64,000 nt of DNA from Bathymodiolus brooksi (lineage: Eukaryota > Mollusca > Bivalvia > Mytilida > Modiolidae). Both the position numbers and the translations under genes were made by a program. Where the stretch lies: NCBI GenBank assembly GCA_963680875.1, contig OY804588.1, positions 57,610,369 through 57,674,368 of the forward strand, written 5' to 3'. Below the pieces are notes generated by a model. The model saw only the letters and a list, made by a program, of their open reading frames with translations. It ran no database searches and was not told the origin of the DNA. This document shows, in pieces, positions 22,107-33,654 of the stretch (within the stretch, counting starts at the first letter, position 1; each line of letters starts with the position of its first letter).

Positions 22107-22226
22107 ACCACGCTGTCGGAACAGTTCCAAAATCGAATAAAACAAAATCGTAGTAAGAGGGAAAATCGCTACCCCCTAACACAAATACATTACCCTCATT
22201 TTCTGGCTTGATACAGGGTTCAACTG
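22107..22226 (+). repeat. Dispersed repeat W, copy 3
   Basis: CGCTGTCGGAACAGTTCCAA and TCTGGCTTGATACAGG match the copies at 4790 and 17150. It is interrupted by the MITE that follows. Confidence 0.55.
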
Positions 22227-22410
22227 TAGGGGCGGATCCAGGGGGGGACACACCCGGCGCCCCCCCCCCCCTAAAATTGGAAAAAATATGATTTTTTGGC
22301 ATAAAATCGTGATTTTTTCACACGAAATACCCCAAAAATTTTAGCGCCTCCGCTCGACGCAATTTTTTATAAGTGCGCCCCCCTAACTTGAAATCCTGGA
22401 TCCGCCCCTG
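22227..22410. mobile_element. hAT-like MITE, both ends present
   Basis: Left end AGGGGCGGATCCAGG and right end CCTGGATCCGCCCCT are perfect inverted repeats. Flanks TCAACTGT and GAACTGAG are only roughly alike, so an 8-bp target duplication is possible but eroded. Internal sequence is AT-rich with a C-run, 184 bp, non-coding. Confidence 0.7.
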
Positions 22411-22680
22411 AACTGAGTGGAATGATGACGTCATGTGAGTAAAATGCCAACCCTTACGTTTAACCGGGCGAACAGCGTTGTTATAAAGAGTAAGATAAAT
22501 AGACAGAAACATCGTTTATAATAAAAACAAAAAGGTATGTTTGGAGTACTGGAAGAAGAATTAAAAGTTTTTCCAAGATATTATTGCCCATTCTCATGGA
22601 GCGTATGAGAATGGGTAAAACGTTTATGCAAAGTCTTTAAAAGGTCTAGGAACGTCTCTACTATATCCCTTCTATTGACT

Positions 22681-23009
22681 TAGTTGGTAATTGGTTCGAG
22701 CCGCGATCAGGCCAAGCCAAAGACTATGAAATTGGTATTTGTTGCTTCTCCACTAAGCACGCAGCATTAAGGAGAAAGAGCAAAGACTGGTTGGCTCGGA
22801 ATCAGGATAACGTTTCAGAGTGGTGTGACATGTCTATCCGCGGACTGTTGTTTCAGTGAGCTAGCACTATAAAAATCCAACTGTGTGTATTGGTCAAGTG
22901 CAAAGCGGACCTCATCATCGTCTCATTGAACATTAACTTGTTCTCACCATGATATAGTGAAAAATTGCTGAGTTGGCTCTAAACAATAATCACTCACTAG
23001 TTGGTAATT
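22681..23009 (+). mobile_element. SINE type A, 5'-truncated, 12-bp TSD
   Basis: Element 22693-22997 is bounded by a perfect direct repeat TAGTTGGTAATT (22681-22692 and 22998-23009). It starts at the B box (GGTTCGAGCCGC) and carries the body of the 2559-2918 copy. It has lost the A box. Confidence 0.85.
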
Positions 23010-23149
23010 AATTACTCGGTGGTGTACATGTTCCGTTGGCAAGATAACATATTGTCAGGCGTGTGTCTGAGATTTCCACAAAATATATTTTCCAGGAACA
23101 TATTTTGAGAGTATCATGATAGGCATCCTGACCTCATGATTGTCTAGTA

Positions 23150-23420
23150 AATGTCAGAGAATACCGAAGGGACAATCAAAAAGGAAAATCCAGAGAAACA
23201 GGCAACATAGTGTACACAAGAGGAAGAAAAACACAGAGAAACAGGCAACATAGTGTACACAAGAGGAAGAAAAACACAGAGAAACAGGCAACATAGTGTA
23301 CACAAGAGGAAGAAAAACACAGAGAAACAGGCAACATAGTGTACACAAGAGGAAGAAAAACAAAACAAAAACACAACACAATATGTGTTGGACACCGCTA
23401 TTAGCAAACAAACAAAATTA
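23150..23420 (+). repeat. Dispersed repeat Y with internal 43-bp x4 expansion
   Basis: Begins AGAGAATACCGAAGGGACAA, then GAAACAGGCAACATAGTG, and ends near ACACAATATGTGTTGGACAC. Inside, 23190-23365 holds four tandem 43-bp units (AGAGAAACAGGCAACATAGT onward) that a relative at 58160-58260 has only once. The Cys/Phe-rich minus-strand frames here come from this repetition, not from a gene. Confidence 0.75.
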
Positions 23421-23600
23421 ACGTAAATAAGACATGCGCCCTTCTACAAACTACTGGAGGTAAAGAATAACCGAACATCGTGTGCATGCGGAAATCGTAG
23501 CGTACATTACAACACGGAACTAAGAATTCCAAGGTAAAGACACGTAATAGGACAACACGAAAAACTAAAGAAAGATGAGCAGCACGGAACCCACCAAACA

Positions 23601-23850
23601 ACAGATGGTGAACACAGGTGCTCTCGAAGGGTAAGCAATTCTTTCTTCTGATAAGACAACTGCCGTGATAGGAAGGATAAAAAAACAGATGGTGAACACA
23701 GGTGCTCTCGAAGGGTAAGCAGTTCCTTCTTCTGATAAGACAACTGCCGTGATATGAAGGATAAAAAAACAGATGGTGAACACAGGTGCTCTCGAAGGGT
23801 AAGCAGTTCCTTCTTCTTATAAGACAACTATCGTGATAGGAAGGATAAAA
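23601..23850 (+). repeat. 84-bp tandem repeat, three copies
   Basis: ACAGATGGTGAACACAGGTG recurs at 23601, 23685 and 23769. The unit contains GCTCTCGAAGGGTAAGC and AAGACAACTGCCGTGATA, similar to the 'GCTCCGGAAGGGTAAGC' block of repeat X, so it is probably an expanded piece of that family. Confidence 0.85.
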
Positions 23851-24419
23851 GGTCTAACAATGATCTACAAAACACTACACAAAAAACGACTGAGCAATAT
23901 GCATCTAAATACAAACCGAGGGTAAGCGCAAGTGCTCAGGCATCGCTCTTGCCCAACTAGTGGCATTTCGTTGTAGTCCACCAAAGGCCTCGACTCTACA
24001 AGATCACCAGTTGTTTCAAATCGTTGGGCCAACATGGGACCAATATCGTTATCCCAATAGACAAGACAAAATCGTATTCATAGCGCCTGTTCAAGAAATG
24101 GGTTATTATGTATTCTAACATGACGTGCTACTTTCGCTTTGAAAACAATAGAGGGCTCTAAATAGCACAGAACACCTTAGCACATGCGCAGAAGGCATAT
24201 TTAATCGACAGCGTATTTTGCATATTTGTACTTTATGTATGTTAAATTAGAAGAATAAAAATAATGAATATACAAAAAAAATCAGATGAAACTAATTTTT
24301 GATCGTTATATATTCTTGTAAATAATAATAGCGGGAGGTAATTGGAACAGCGCCCAGAAATAACCTCTGTCTAGGTACGCCTGAATGCATAAAATTACCG
24401 TAAATGCCCTGTTAGAATC

Positions 24420-24566
24420 GAAATAATTCTCGAATGTCGCTCGGTGTAAAAAAATGACAAATATAATCACTGTCGTCAAAGAGCTCCGATCGAAAATGTT
24501 TGGTCAACATCCGGGATATTTTAAAGAGGTATTTTTAAAGCAGACACGGATAATTATCGTAAGTAT
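24420..24566 (+). repeat. Decayed inverted repeat 3, left outer block
   Basis: AATAATTCTCGAATGTCG and CTGTCGTCAAAGAGCTCCG are found in inverted order at 27200-27295 (CTGCCGTCAAAGAGCTCGG on the minus strand). Both copies are followed by GTAAGTATT at equivalent distance (24555 and 27147), a consensus splice donor. Possibly duplicated 5' exons. Confidence 0.55.
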
Positions 24567-25770
24567 TTATAAATATACTGTGTATATAATGTTTTGAATT
24601 ATGATGCTTTATGATTGTTATTATTATTAATTTCATTTTTTGTCCAAATATCATTTATTTTTGCAGTGTAAAATTAAATTTTTCTATAAGTTATAAGGAA
24701 TCATTACAATCAACTGAAATATCGCTATATCTTGCATTTACGAATGAATTAAATGTTGCCCAAAAAGAAAACAAATATTGATGAATGATTGATTTTACTT
24801 AAAAATACTATTTTGTTGATGAAAAGTCAATTGGTAACTAGTTATACCCTAAAACATGATGTCAACAGATGTTTTTGAAATCCGGCTTGGTCAAAATGTA
24901 AACATGTATACAAACCGGTTGGGTCATTTATAAATAACCGGGTTTGTCAGTATGTAAATACCACTGATCTTATTGTTATTGAGCATTATATTGTAATTTA
25001 ACAATAGTTATGATTAGGAAATATCTCAAAGGCGATAAATACTGATCCATAGTATGAATATTCGCCATGGATGTTAATTTCAGCTACAATAAACAAATCG
25101 TTGTTTCTATGTTAAATTGCTACTGTCGCGAACACTTGATTTTTTTTAATGCTTTTTGTGGCACTGACATCACGGTTGGTGCTCAATACGCTACACTCAC
25201 TTTAAGTAGCTGTCCAGGCGCATCAATTGAGTAGTGTGAGATTCTTTTTATAACGCAATATTTTAATTTTATACTCGTTGGTAACGAAGTGAGTCACTCT
25301 GTGGAAATAACTTCATGGATATGATATTTAAGTTTCTTCACAGTATAATGTTTACATTAACATTACAGATAAGCAAATTAACAAAGGCTGTAGTATTGAA
25401 TTCCTTTCCGCACGGACCAATTTGGCAGTTTGTATACAAAGAAAATGTTAGGTGTACTCGATTAATGCAACGTTCGTTGCAAGTTGTAATACGACAAAAC
25501 TTCGTTCTTTGAATGTTAAAGTCCCCCGCCCATCCACCAATATTAATGCCAAAAGAATTTCAATCAATGGTATATATTTTGCATTTTTTTGGGAGGGAAT
25601 AGAAATGACAGACTGAATGAATTTGTTATGTTGATATATATTTATAATAAATGCTATGCGATCTTGTAACGAACGCACAACCCTACACTGTGTCGAGTCT
25701 TATTTATATTACATTATATTAGTTAATAAAAAAATATTTTCTGAGGAGTGAAACGAGGGAGAAAAAAAAA
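24567..25770. other. Non-coding, inside decayed inverted repeat 3
   Basis: AT-rich. A second inverted match lies at 24885-24965 against 26755-26840 (CCGGTTGGGTC, AACCGG, TTGTC and TATGTAAA blocks in mirrored order). Two opposed open frames at 25315-25678 have no recognisable content. Confidence 0.5.
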
Positions 25771-25898
25771 AGACAATATCTGTACATTGTCGAAAATGTA
25801 AAATTCATATATACGAGTTTTGACGAGTTTTTCTTACTTGTTTCGCAACGAGTGGAAATGAATTATATATTTTCCGACAATGTACGTATATTGTATCT
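25771..25898. mobile_element. Hairpin element 5
   Basis: AGACAATATCTGTACATTGT at the left mirrors ACAATGTACGTATATTGTATCT at the right; inner pairing GAAAATGTAAAATTCATATA / ATTATATATTTTC is looser. The centre has TTTCGCAACGAG. It sits near the midpoint of decayed inverted repeat 3. Confidence 0.75.
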
Positions 25899-26044
25899 AT
25901 CGCCCCAAAGAAACTGTCAAATTGTCTAAAAAGAGCAGAAACAAGCCTTGTTCTTATCATTCTTGATTGTGTCCTCTGTGAAGTCCGCGCTTATAAGTTT
26001 ATTAGCTTATAAGCATAAATCCTGTTACTGTTTCTAGGTGAGAT

Positions 26045-26257
26045 AACAACAGTCATTGGGTAGATATGTCGCTCCACTCACACATTATTCTGATTCCGAG
26101 CCAACCAGTCTTTGCTCTTTCTCCTTAATGCTGCGTTCTTAGCGGAGAAGCAACAAATACCAATTTTATATTCTTTTGTTTGACAAGATCGCGGCTCGTA
26201 CCCACAATCTATCGCACTCGAGGCGAGCACGCTAACCATTACGCTCCGATGCGGTTC
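26045..26257 (-). mobile_element. SINE type A, minus, 3'-truncated
   Basis: The minus strand reads ACCGCATCGGAGCGTAATGG (A-box region) and a B-box GGGTACGAGCCGC, then the start of the body. The 3' half of the 2559 copy is missing. Confidence 0.75.
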
Positions 26258-27139
26258 CCTATTTTTATTTAATTTGTATTAATTTTTTTAATCAAAGTTT
26301 CTTATTGTCCTTCAATATATTATTTGAAAACAAAAATTAATCCAAAACAATAAGAGTTACTTGATATCTATATAAACGGTGAGAGTTCCTGCTTTTGATC
26401 AAACACTCTTTGAATATTGCAATAATTCAACTGCATAGCAAATAAAGAAAAAGAATTATAAGTTCTATACAAAATCATGCCCATTCCGTCGAAGGTGACT
26501 TGGTGAATGCCAATTCTGCACAAACCGTTTTGTATTTCTTCCTTTTAATGTTATACAAAACATCCACATGTAAAATATTTTGACTATGTGCTGTTATTCA
26601 TTGAAGACATTTTTTTTGTTTTCTTTCTTTTTATCAATTTGCAAGTCGAACATACCCTTGACAAGTGTTATAATGAACCTTAAATAAATTACAGAAAGGA
26701 AACATAATTGTGATATTGAGCTGTTTTCGCTATTCTTTCATTTTTTTACATAGACAAAACCGGTTCTACTAAAACACAATTTGTGCGACCCAACCGGAAA
26801 GTAGTGGCTGACAGAGCCGGAACGAATGTACGTAAATAAGCAATGTGTTTTTTACTGTAGTAAGTCTAAAACTATTCATGGTGGCACGCCAGTGCAAACT
26901 ATCATGTATATAAGCATTACAAAGGGTTTGTGTACTTCAATTACACATATAAACTACTTTTTATAGCTTTATTTGATGATTTCAATCTCATGTTAGCATT
27001 TTTCATTGTTTATGTCCATCATTTTATCTATATCTGAGTAATCGATGAAGATAACTACAGTAATATATAGGTAAAAACAAGCAAAAATAATCGACCGATA
27101 ACGACATCTTATGGATTCAAGATATAATAATACTATATG
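26258..27139. other. No gene supported
   Basis: AT-rich; contains the right-hand inner inverted block (26755-26840). Confidence 0.5.
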
Positions 27140-27300
27140 ATCATAATACTTACTTTTTGTCGTCGCCTGTATGTCAAACATGCCTAATTGACTTGTACCG
27201 GAAGATAACAGATCAATTCCGAGCTCTTTGACGGCAGTGGTAATGCCTACTCATGTTAAAATAAGCATAGAGCCCGGCATCCGAGAATTATTTCTTAAAT
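27140..27300 (-). repeat. Decayed inverted repeat 3, right outer block
   Basis: Minus-strand partner of 24420-24566. Read on the minus strand, the block before GTAAGT is open (AVKELGIDLLSSGTSQLGMF) and could be an exon end, but I do not recognise it. Confidence 0.5.
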
Positions 27301-27430
27301 ATAGGCATAATACAAACGTAGATATCAAATATAGTGTTCACTACGCGTATATTTAAGGGTTGATATTTATTGAATTCCATGTCCTTTAATTCTGTTGTAT
27401 TTATTTTTATTTAAAATGATTTTTTTTGTG

Positions 27431-27590
27431 CTTAACGCCACTTTCAGCCATATTTCAGCTGTATCATGGCGACCAGTTTTTAGTTGTGAAAGAAGCCGGA
27501 GTACCCCGAGAGAACCACCGACCATGGACAAGCAACTGGTAAACTTTATCACTTGCGGCTGCGAGTCGAGTGCACCCTTTTTTGTAATTT
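27431..27590 (-). mobile_element. SINE type B, headless
   Basis: Body from CTTAACGCCACTTTCAGCC to GCGAGTCGAGTGCACCC, minus strand; the tRNA-like head is absent. Confidence 0.8.
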
Positions 27591-27897
27591 AGTTTGAAGA
27601 TAGCATCTACGGTTTTCCTCATTTCGTTCAGTCAAGATTAAACAGTATTTAATTAATAGAAAATATTAATACAAAATAATAAAGAATGATTAATTGATTG
27701 CCTGATTGCTTTGCGTAAGCAATATCAATGACGAGAACACGTTTATATATATATATATATCTTTTATTCTCAATAAACCATCATAATTTGACAAGGTATA
27801 GAGAAATACATATGTACAATATATACAATATACAATAGCATGTTATACTAAGTACGTAAGTAATGAAGAAATGTACAGAGATGAACAATTCAGTAGG

Positions 27898-30800
27898 TTA
27901 AGCCGGAGTACATACAGTTTTATTTATGTGATTAATGAATTTACTTAGTTTTATCAGTTCTGATTTCTTTTTGGAAGATAACAGTAATTTATATTTTAAA
28001 ACATTTGGCCTACTATAGTAATACTTTGGTATATAGATGTTTCGAACTTGTTCAAAGAATGGGCAATCTAAAATATAGTGAAATTCATCACCGAGTTCAT
28101 TTTTATTACAGTGCGTACACATTCTGTTATTTCTATTGGTGTTATTCCATCTTCCAATTTCAATAGGTAATTTATGATTTGCTGTTCTAAATCTGCATAA
28201 CTCTACAACATTTTTGTTATCTAGAATATCAAAGTATACTTCCATGCCAAAATAATCTTTAAACAATCTGTAATTTATAGCTTTTGATGCATTATCTAAT
28301 AAAGAATGCCAATATTGTTCAAATTGATCTTGTAGGTTTCTAATAATTGTAAGTCGAAGCCAGTTTGGGTCAACAAAGGTTTGTGTGTTCCAAATATACG
28401 CGAATCCACATTCATTTAGAATTTTTTTAACATTATCTAGCCACGTAAAATGTTCCACGTTTTTGATTGACATACAATAACATAAATTATGAATTATTTT
28501 TGACAATTTTAACTCTTTTCCAGATAGCAATTTAGCCCAGAATGATATAATTCTACTTTTTATGTCTATTTCCAAAGGGTATCTCCCAAGTTCACCATAT
28601 ATCATATATGATGGTGTAGATGATTTTAAGTGAAGTAGTAATTTACAGAATTTTAAATGTACCTTTTCAATTATATCGTTATTATTGAAACCCCACACTT
28701 CACATCCATAGAGTAAAATTGGCTTAACCATCTTATCAAATAGATCCAGTTGAATCTTTACTGAAAGACCATGTTTTCTGCTCATTTTTAATACTTCGTA
28801 AAACGCAACAGTAGCCTTGCCAGCTATAGATTGCTTTGCTCTTTTAAAGTTACCAGTCCTGGATAATTCTATTCCTAAATAATTAAGACTATTGACTATT
28901 TCTAGTTTTTCTCCATTTAATGAAAAATTGAGATTCCTTGGGAGTTTACCTCTGGAAAAAACCATAACTTTACTTTTATCTGTATTCACTTTAAGCTTCC
29001 AGATAGAACAATAATCTTGGAATGAATTTAGTTGATTTTGAAGATCAGCTGATGATTCTGCCATGAGTACAGTATCATCAGCATATAAAATTACAAAAAG
29101 TTTCAGATATATACCAAGTTGGGTTTCAATTTCATTAGAAATCGTTTGTAATCCATTTAAATTGCAGTTTGTCAAGTATGATTCAAGGTCATTCATGAAC
29201 ACGGCAAAAAGAAAGGGTTATAAATTTTTCCCTTGACGTACTCCATTGCTACATGGAAAAAATTCTGACTTACAATCATTATAAGAAATACAAGATTTTG
29301 TACCACTATACATATTTACAATTATATTATACATATTACCATTCATGTTATTTAAGAGTAACTTGTACCAAAGACCATCTCTCCAAACTTTGTCGAATGC
29401 TTTCTCAAAATCAATAAAGGCACAAAACATTTTGTTCTTCTTGTTTTCGAGAATTTCAAAAAAGTTAAATAAAAAGTACAAACAAGTTATCAAGCGTAGA
29501 GTAACCCTTCCGAAATCCACATTGGTTTTCATTTAGAATAAAAAAATCATCGGAATATTTTGTAAGACGTTCACTCAGGACTGCGGTAAAAAGTTTTCCG
29601 AGACAGCTAAGTATTGTAATTGGCCTATAATTTTTTAGATCCATTTTATCACCTTTGTTTTTGTAGATGGGTTTTATATTACCCATAAGCCAGTTATCAG
29701 GAACAATGCCCGTTTCGAAAATAATATTAAATAATTGCTCATAAATGTCTATAAATGTATTTGTTGTTGATTTGATATATTCATTTATTACTAAATCTTC
29801 CCCACAGGCTTTATTGTTTTTTAATTTTTTAATACATTTAAGTATTTCTTCTTTTGAAATTTTCATGTTTATGTTTTCATTTAGTTCATTTACATTACCC
29901 GGGTCTAATAAAGGAATATTTATGGGGTCTGCATCTGGTTTTTCGTTTAACGTTTTGAAAAATCAAATAGTTTATCAATTGGAATGTTTGGTTGTTCTCT
30001 AGTTTTACCCTTTTTCAATAGTTTCCAGAATTCCTGTGAATTACTCGATTTCAGATTATTTATTTCCCTTGATAATTTTCTTCTGTGATCAAGAATAGCT
30101 TCATCCATCACTTTTTTATATCTCTTTTCTGCTAATTTGAAGTCGTTGAAATTTTCATTAGTTCTACTATTTTGGAATATTCTCTTACGTTTTCTAAAGT
30201 TTCTTCTCTCAATGTGACAATCGTCGTTAAACCAATCTTTCTTTAATTTCCCCAATTTCTTTTTTCCTATGTGTTTCACTTTAGAATATTCAGAAGTTCC
30301 AAATGTGGATTTCGCAGAGTTTAATAATATATTACATAAATTATCTAGTAAGGAATTAATTTTCAATTTGTCGACAAACGAGCTAGCTTCAGTAATATTT
30401 AAATTCATACTTGTAACTTCATATAATAACTTTTTCAATCTTCAATTTTTCTGAGATCGATTTGGTTCTGAAATTCTGAACATTTTCCCTGATCCCATTT
30501 ATGTATTTTTTCAGAATGTGTGTAAAGATTAATATTTTCATTTTTTTCAAAAGCATTTTCAAAAGCTGAGCACGACATCGATATCTCAAGTGGACAATGA
30601 ACATCTGAATAAAAATGACTAAAGTCAAGTACAGCAAAATTTGAAAAATATTTTAACAAACATACAGAGCTAATACAATAATCCACTATGCTGGCATTTT
30701 TACATGTTAATCTACCTTTATTTCTGTCATCCCCTATTCGTCCATTTACAATAAATAAGTTATTTCCCTTACAAAAATCTAAAAGTTTTTTGCCATACCC

Positions 30801-31474
30801 GTTTTTTATAGGGTCAGAGCTACTCCTTTTGCGCGGAATATGTAGTTCGTCAAGCGTCAGTACATCATTTTCTATATATCGCGCTGCATCATATCCGTGA
30901 GTCCGTTAAAGTCTCCATTTAGAGATATATACTTGTAATTTATTGAAAAATTATTATATTCATTTTCTATTTCTCTAAACGCATCTTGAGAAGAATAGAC
31001 AGTATTTTCAGGGGGTATATAGACAATACCAAAAATAATATCTTGATCTAGATTTACTAAGTCTGAAGAAACTTTAAACCAAAAAACGTATTTAGAATTT
31101 GTATGTAATGGTTTTATTTTACTTGCAATTTCTTGTCTATAACCGAGTATAATGCCACCAGATCTATTCTTAGCTACAATCTTTCTATTTTTCATATGAA
31201 TTTCATACCCTTCTAATTTAACTATGTCAATGTCGTCAGTTTTTGTTTCAACTAAGCATATTATGTCAAATTTCCTTATCATTTGTTCAAATTCTAGATA
31301 GTTCAACCTTTTCTTAATCCCACAACAGTTAAGACCTATAATATTTAATACATTAATAACATTTGTACAATTAACATTTTTATTATCAATACTAATGTCA
31401 TTATCAGAAATATTACAAGTGTTACAATTTGCGTCGTTCAGACTTCTAGGACTTGCATGTTCTCCTCGGCATTC
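27898..31474 (-). pseudogene. LINE 1 ORF2 (endonuclease-reverse transcriptase), frameshifted
   Basis: Order on the minus strand: endonuclease with IIGLNCCGIKKR, LVETKTDD (catalytic Glu), GDFNG (Asp/Asn) and a C-terminal YSDVHCPLEI where SDH-x-P is expected; linker; RT with FIDFEKAFDKVW (motif A), GVRQG (motif B) and YADD (motif C, coded near 29080); then a connection domain and CTHCNKNELGDEFHYILDC, a C2HC-type motif. Breaks: frameshift near 30897, near 30440, near 29945, near 29500, and a stop near 29218. The reverse transcriptase would copy the element's RNA at a nicked target. With this many breaks the copy is inactive. ORF2 begins in the same frame as ORF1, separated by a single TAG at 31477-31475. 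Confidence 0.88.
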
Positions 31475-32290
31475 CTATGCAGAAGAGTTCCCAGGGCTTG
31501 ACCCTGCACGCTGACGTTTGTATGGTCTTTTCCCACTGTTTTGATTGTTGTTTGGTGGAGTCATTATTGCATCTCGATAGCCAGTATTGCTACTGTTCTC
31601 AACACTATGTTTTCCTGCTCGATCTTGAGTTTGAGGAGGGTGGTTTACCATTTCGTTTATTGGCATGTACCGTTCGCCATCAATAAATAGTTTGTCTCTG
31701 GTCATGGTAGCCATTTTCCCATCCCTTTTTGCCTGTTTCATAACTGGGTAGAGCTGTTTTCGTCGATTCTCAATTTCCGCTGGAAACTGTTCGTGAATAC
31801 TGACAGGTTTACCACGTAGCTTGAAGGCATTTCTAAGAACATCTTCGAATTCGCGTCGGTATATAAACCTCGCTACAATAGATCGGGCTCCATTGCGACC
31901 TTTCTTTCCGAATCTATGGACATTTCCGAATCCAACCGGGTATTCTATTTCAAGTTCTTTATATAGAAAATTTCTCAGTTTTTGCTCGCAGTTTTCGAAC
32001 TTTGAATACGAAATACCCGTAAAAATCAGATTGTTTTTCATAGATCTGCATTGTAGGTCTAAGATAGAGTCTTTCAATCTATTTATCTCATCAATGTGTT
32101 GATCTTGGTTTTGTGCAGGTTGTTTTTCGAAGGTTTCAAGCTTCTTTATTCTACTATCATGATGTATGATATTTCTTGTGTTTGATTTGGTTTGTTCTTC
32201 CACTTCATCAAAAAGGTTGCTAACTCCTTGGCAGCTCGTTTCGCACTCTAGGAGCTTTTTGTTTAATTCAGTTGTCTGAGTTTCTAATGA
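31475..32290 (-). CDS. LINE 1 ORF1 protein (RNA-binding), 5'-truncated
   Basis: About 270 codons remain open up to the hairpin junction; no ATG is seen at the 5' end, so the start is lost. Residues before HDSRIKKLE continue as a heptad-like coiled coil, followed by a NLIFTGIS strand, HRFGKKGRNGARSIVARF and EQFPAEIENRRKQLYPV: the RRM plus C-terminal domain plan of L1-type ORF1 proteins. The last 50 residues are Asn/Ser/Pro-rich and basic. ORF1 proteins coat the RNA as trimers and act as chaperones. Frame intact over the remaining length. Confidence 0.8.
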   Translation of the reverse strand, partial: SLETQTTELNKKLLECETSCQGVSNLFDEVEEQTKSNTRNIIHHDSRIKKLETFEKQPAQNQDQHIDEINRLKDSILDLQCRSMKNNLIFTGISYSKFENCEQKLRNFLYKELEIEYPVGFGNVHRFGKKGRNGARSIVARFIYRREFEDVLRNAFKLRGKPVSIHEQFPAEIENRRKQLYPVMKQAKRDGKMATMTRDKLFIDGERYMPINEMVNHPPQTQDRAGKHSVENSSNTGYRDAIMTPPNNNQNSGKRPYKRQRAGSSPGNSSA

Positions 32291-32296
32291 TCGTAT

Positions 32297-32446
32297 ATAA
32301 GGAATACTTTCAATTTTTGAACAGGTTATACGACAAAACCTGGTTTGAGGCAGTTCACTCGTACTAAACCGCGAAGCGGTTTATGAAAAGCATAAACTGT
32401 TCTAAACAAGGCTATACAAGTATAACCTGTTCAAATATTCCTTATA
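32297..32446. mobile_element. Hairpin element 6, at LINE 1's 5' edge
   Basis: ATAAGGAATA and GAACAGGTTATAC at the left are mirrored by GTATAACCTGTTC and ATTCCTTAT at the right; the left arm has 9 extra bases. Centre AAACCGCGAAGCGGTTT is a perfect GC-rich stem. Immediately beyond it no LINE sequence continues. Confidence 0.8.
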
Positions 32447-32993
32447 ATTTAATTTTTACAACAAAATTTAATGATTTCTCGAATTTAATTTCGATTATTT
32501 CATGGAACTATTTGAATTAATCGTTCGAGAATGATTACTTGGCGACGTCACAATACCAACCCAGGTTATCATGTATATTCAATGTTGCTCTAGGCGATTC
32601 AGCCAATCAGATTACTTTATTCCCAGTAAATTAAATCATAATTGTGTAGATAAAAGTCACCAATATGTGCATGTGGACAGAATTATGAAAAGCTTAAACA
32701 GTGATGGTCAATAATTCCACCAGCGAAACGGACAACCATCTCTCACTTAAACCATTCAACACAAAATATATACCACGACATAGGGTTTTTGAAATACAAG
32801 TCATGGCTTGGGACAGGCACACAAATGTGGCGATGTTAAACCGCAAAACATATATATAAAAAAAAAAGAAGAAGATTATCTTTCATTCAAAAAGATCACC
32901 CAATACTCCAAAAGTGAACGACATCATAAACATGGAATAAGCTGATACAAAATATGTAAATCGAATGACAGACAACACAATGGCCAAAAGAAA
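32447..32993. other. No gene supported
   Basis: AT-rich. The last 40 bases already belong to repeat X (GACAGACAACACAATGGCC), which continues into the left arm of palindrome 2. Confidence 0.5.
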
Positions 32994-33540
32994 AAAGGAC
33001 AAACAACGATCTACAAAACACTACACAAAAACTAAAGATCGAGCAACACCAATCCCACTAAAACCGGGAATGACCTCGGGTGTTCCGGAAGGGTAAACAT
33101 TTTCTGCTCCACTAGAGGGACCCGTCGTGATACACTGGTTTTAAACCCGGTGATAAGTCATGATTGAGGAAAGGACCGGGAAATGCTTACGACAAGTGGA
33201 ACATATCCATATCCATGATCATTTGGGTCATTCCGTAACGGTTAACCAAGTCATGGTGGCGACCGTAACACTTTCGAAGTGATGACTTAACCAATAGGAA
33301 CCCTTGGTTCGGTAGATTCCTTGTTAGCAGCAATCCTTTATCTAGGAAATCATGATAAGAACCACAAACTCTGGACTATCGGAACAACTGAGATATATAT
33401 ATATATATATATCCCAGCAAGGATTGTCTCCTGAAAGGGTTCGGTGTCCGCAAACGAACAGGTAGTGGGAACGCAAAGTTAGCCACTGTTGGCTTATATA
33501 GGCGTTCTATATTAAGGGTTGCCGGTTTTAAAGAAAATGT
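32960..33540 (+). repeat. Dispersed repeat X, long copy (left arm)
   Basis: Blocks in order: CAATGGCCAAAAGAAAAAAGG, ATCTACAAAACACTACAC, AAGATCGAGCAACACC, GTTCCGGAAGGGTAAAC, TCTGCTCCACTAGAGG, then a stretch to GGGTTGCCGGTTTTA. The right-arm partner is 55140-55685. Shorter copies: 20163, 33915-34000 (minus), 45398-45605, 46560-46745 (minus), 54675-54770, 58620, 63856. No coding. Confidence 0.8.
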
Positions 33541-33654
33541 ATATCGTGACGTTCAGTTTTATCGGTGGAAGAAACAGGACGATAGGTTTAAAATTTAAAA
33601 CGACAGTAATCAGTGTTTCGGCAATTACATGGCTTATTGCTTGAAATTTACAGA

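Larger units (their letters stand above)
27765..32296 (-). mobile_element. LINE 1: non-LTR retrotransposon, broken
   Basis: Minus-strand element with ORF1 (31475 to about 32290) and ORF2 encoding APE-type endonuclease, reverse transcriptase and a C-terminal zinc-finger-like motif. The 3' end lies against an (AT)n run at 27747-27762. The 5' end is cut exactly where hairpin element 6 begins, so the ORF1 start is missing. ORF2 has about five frame breaks. The clade cannot be fixed by eye; an RRM-like ORF1 plus this C-terminal motif suggests an L1/I/Jockey-superfamily type. Confidence 0.9.

Noticed and set aside
23144..23411. Cys/Phe-rich frames on the minus strand
   Set aside because: They are translations of the four 43-bp units of the repeat Y expansion.
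25315..25678. Opposed 65- and 76-codon frames as genes
   Set aside because: Overlapping antisense frames in AT-rich sequence without recognisable content.
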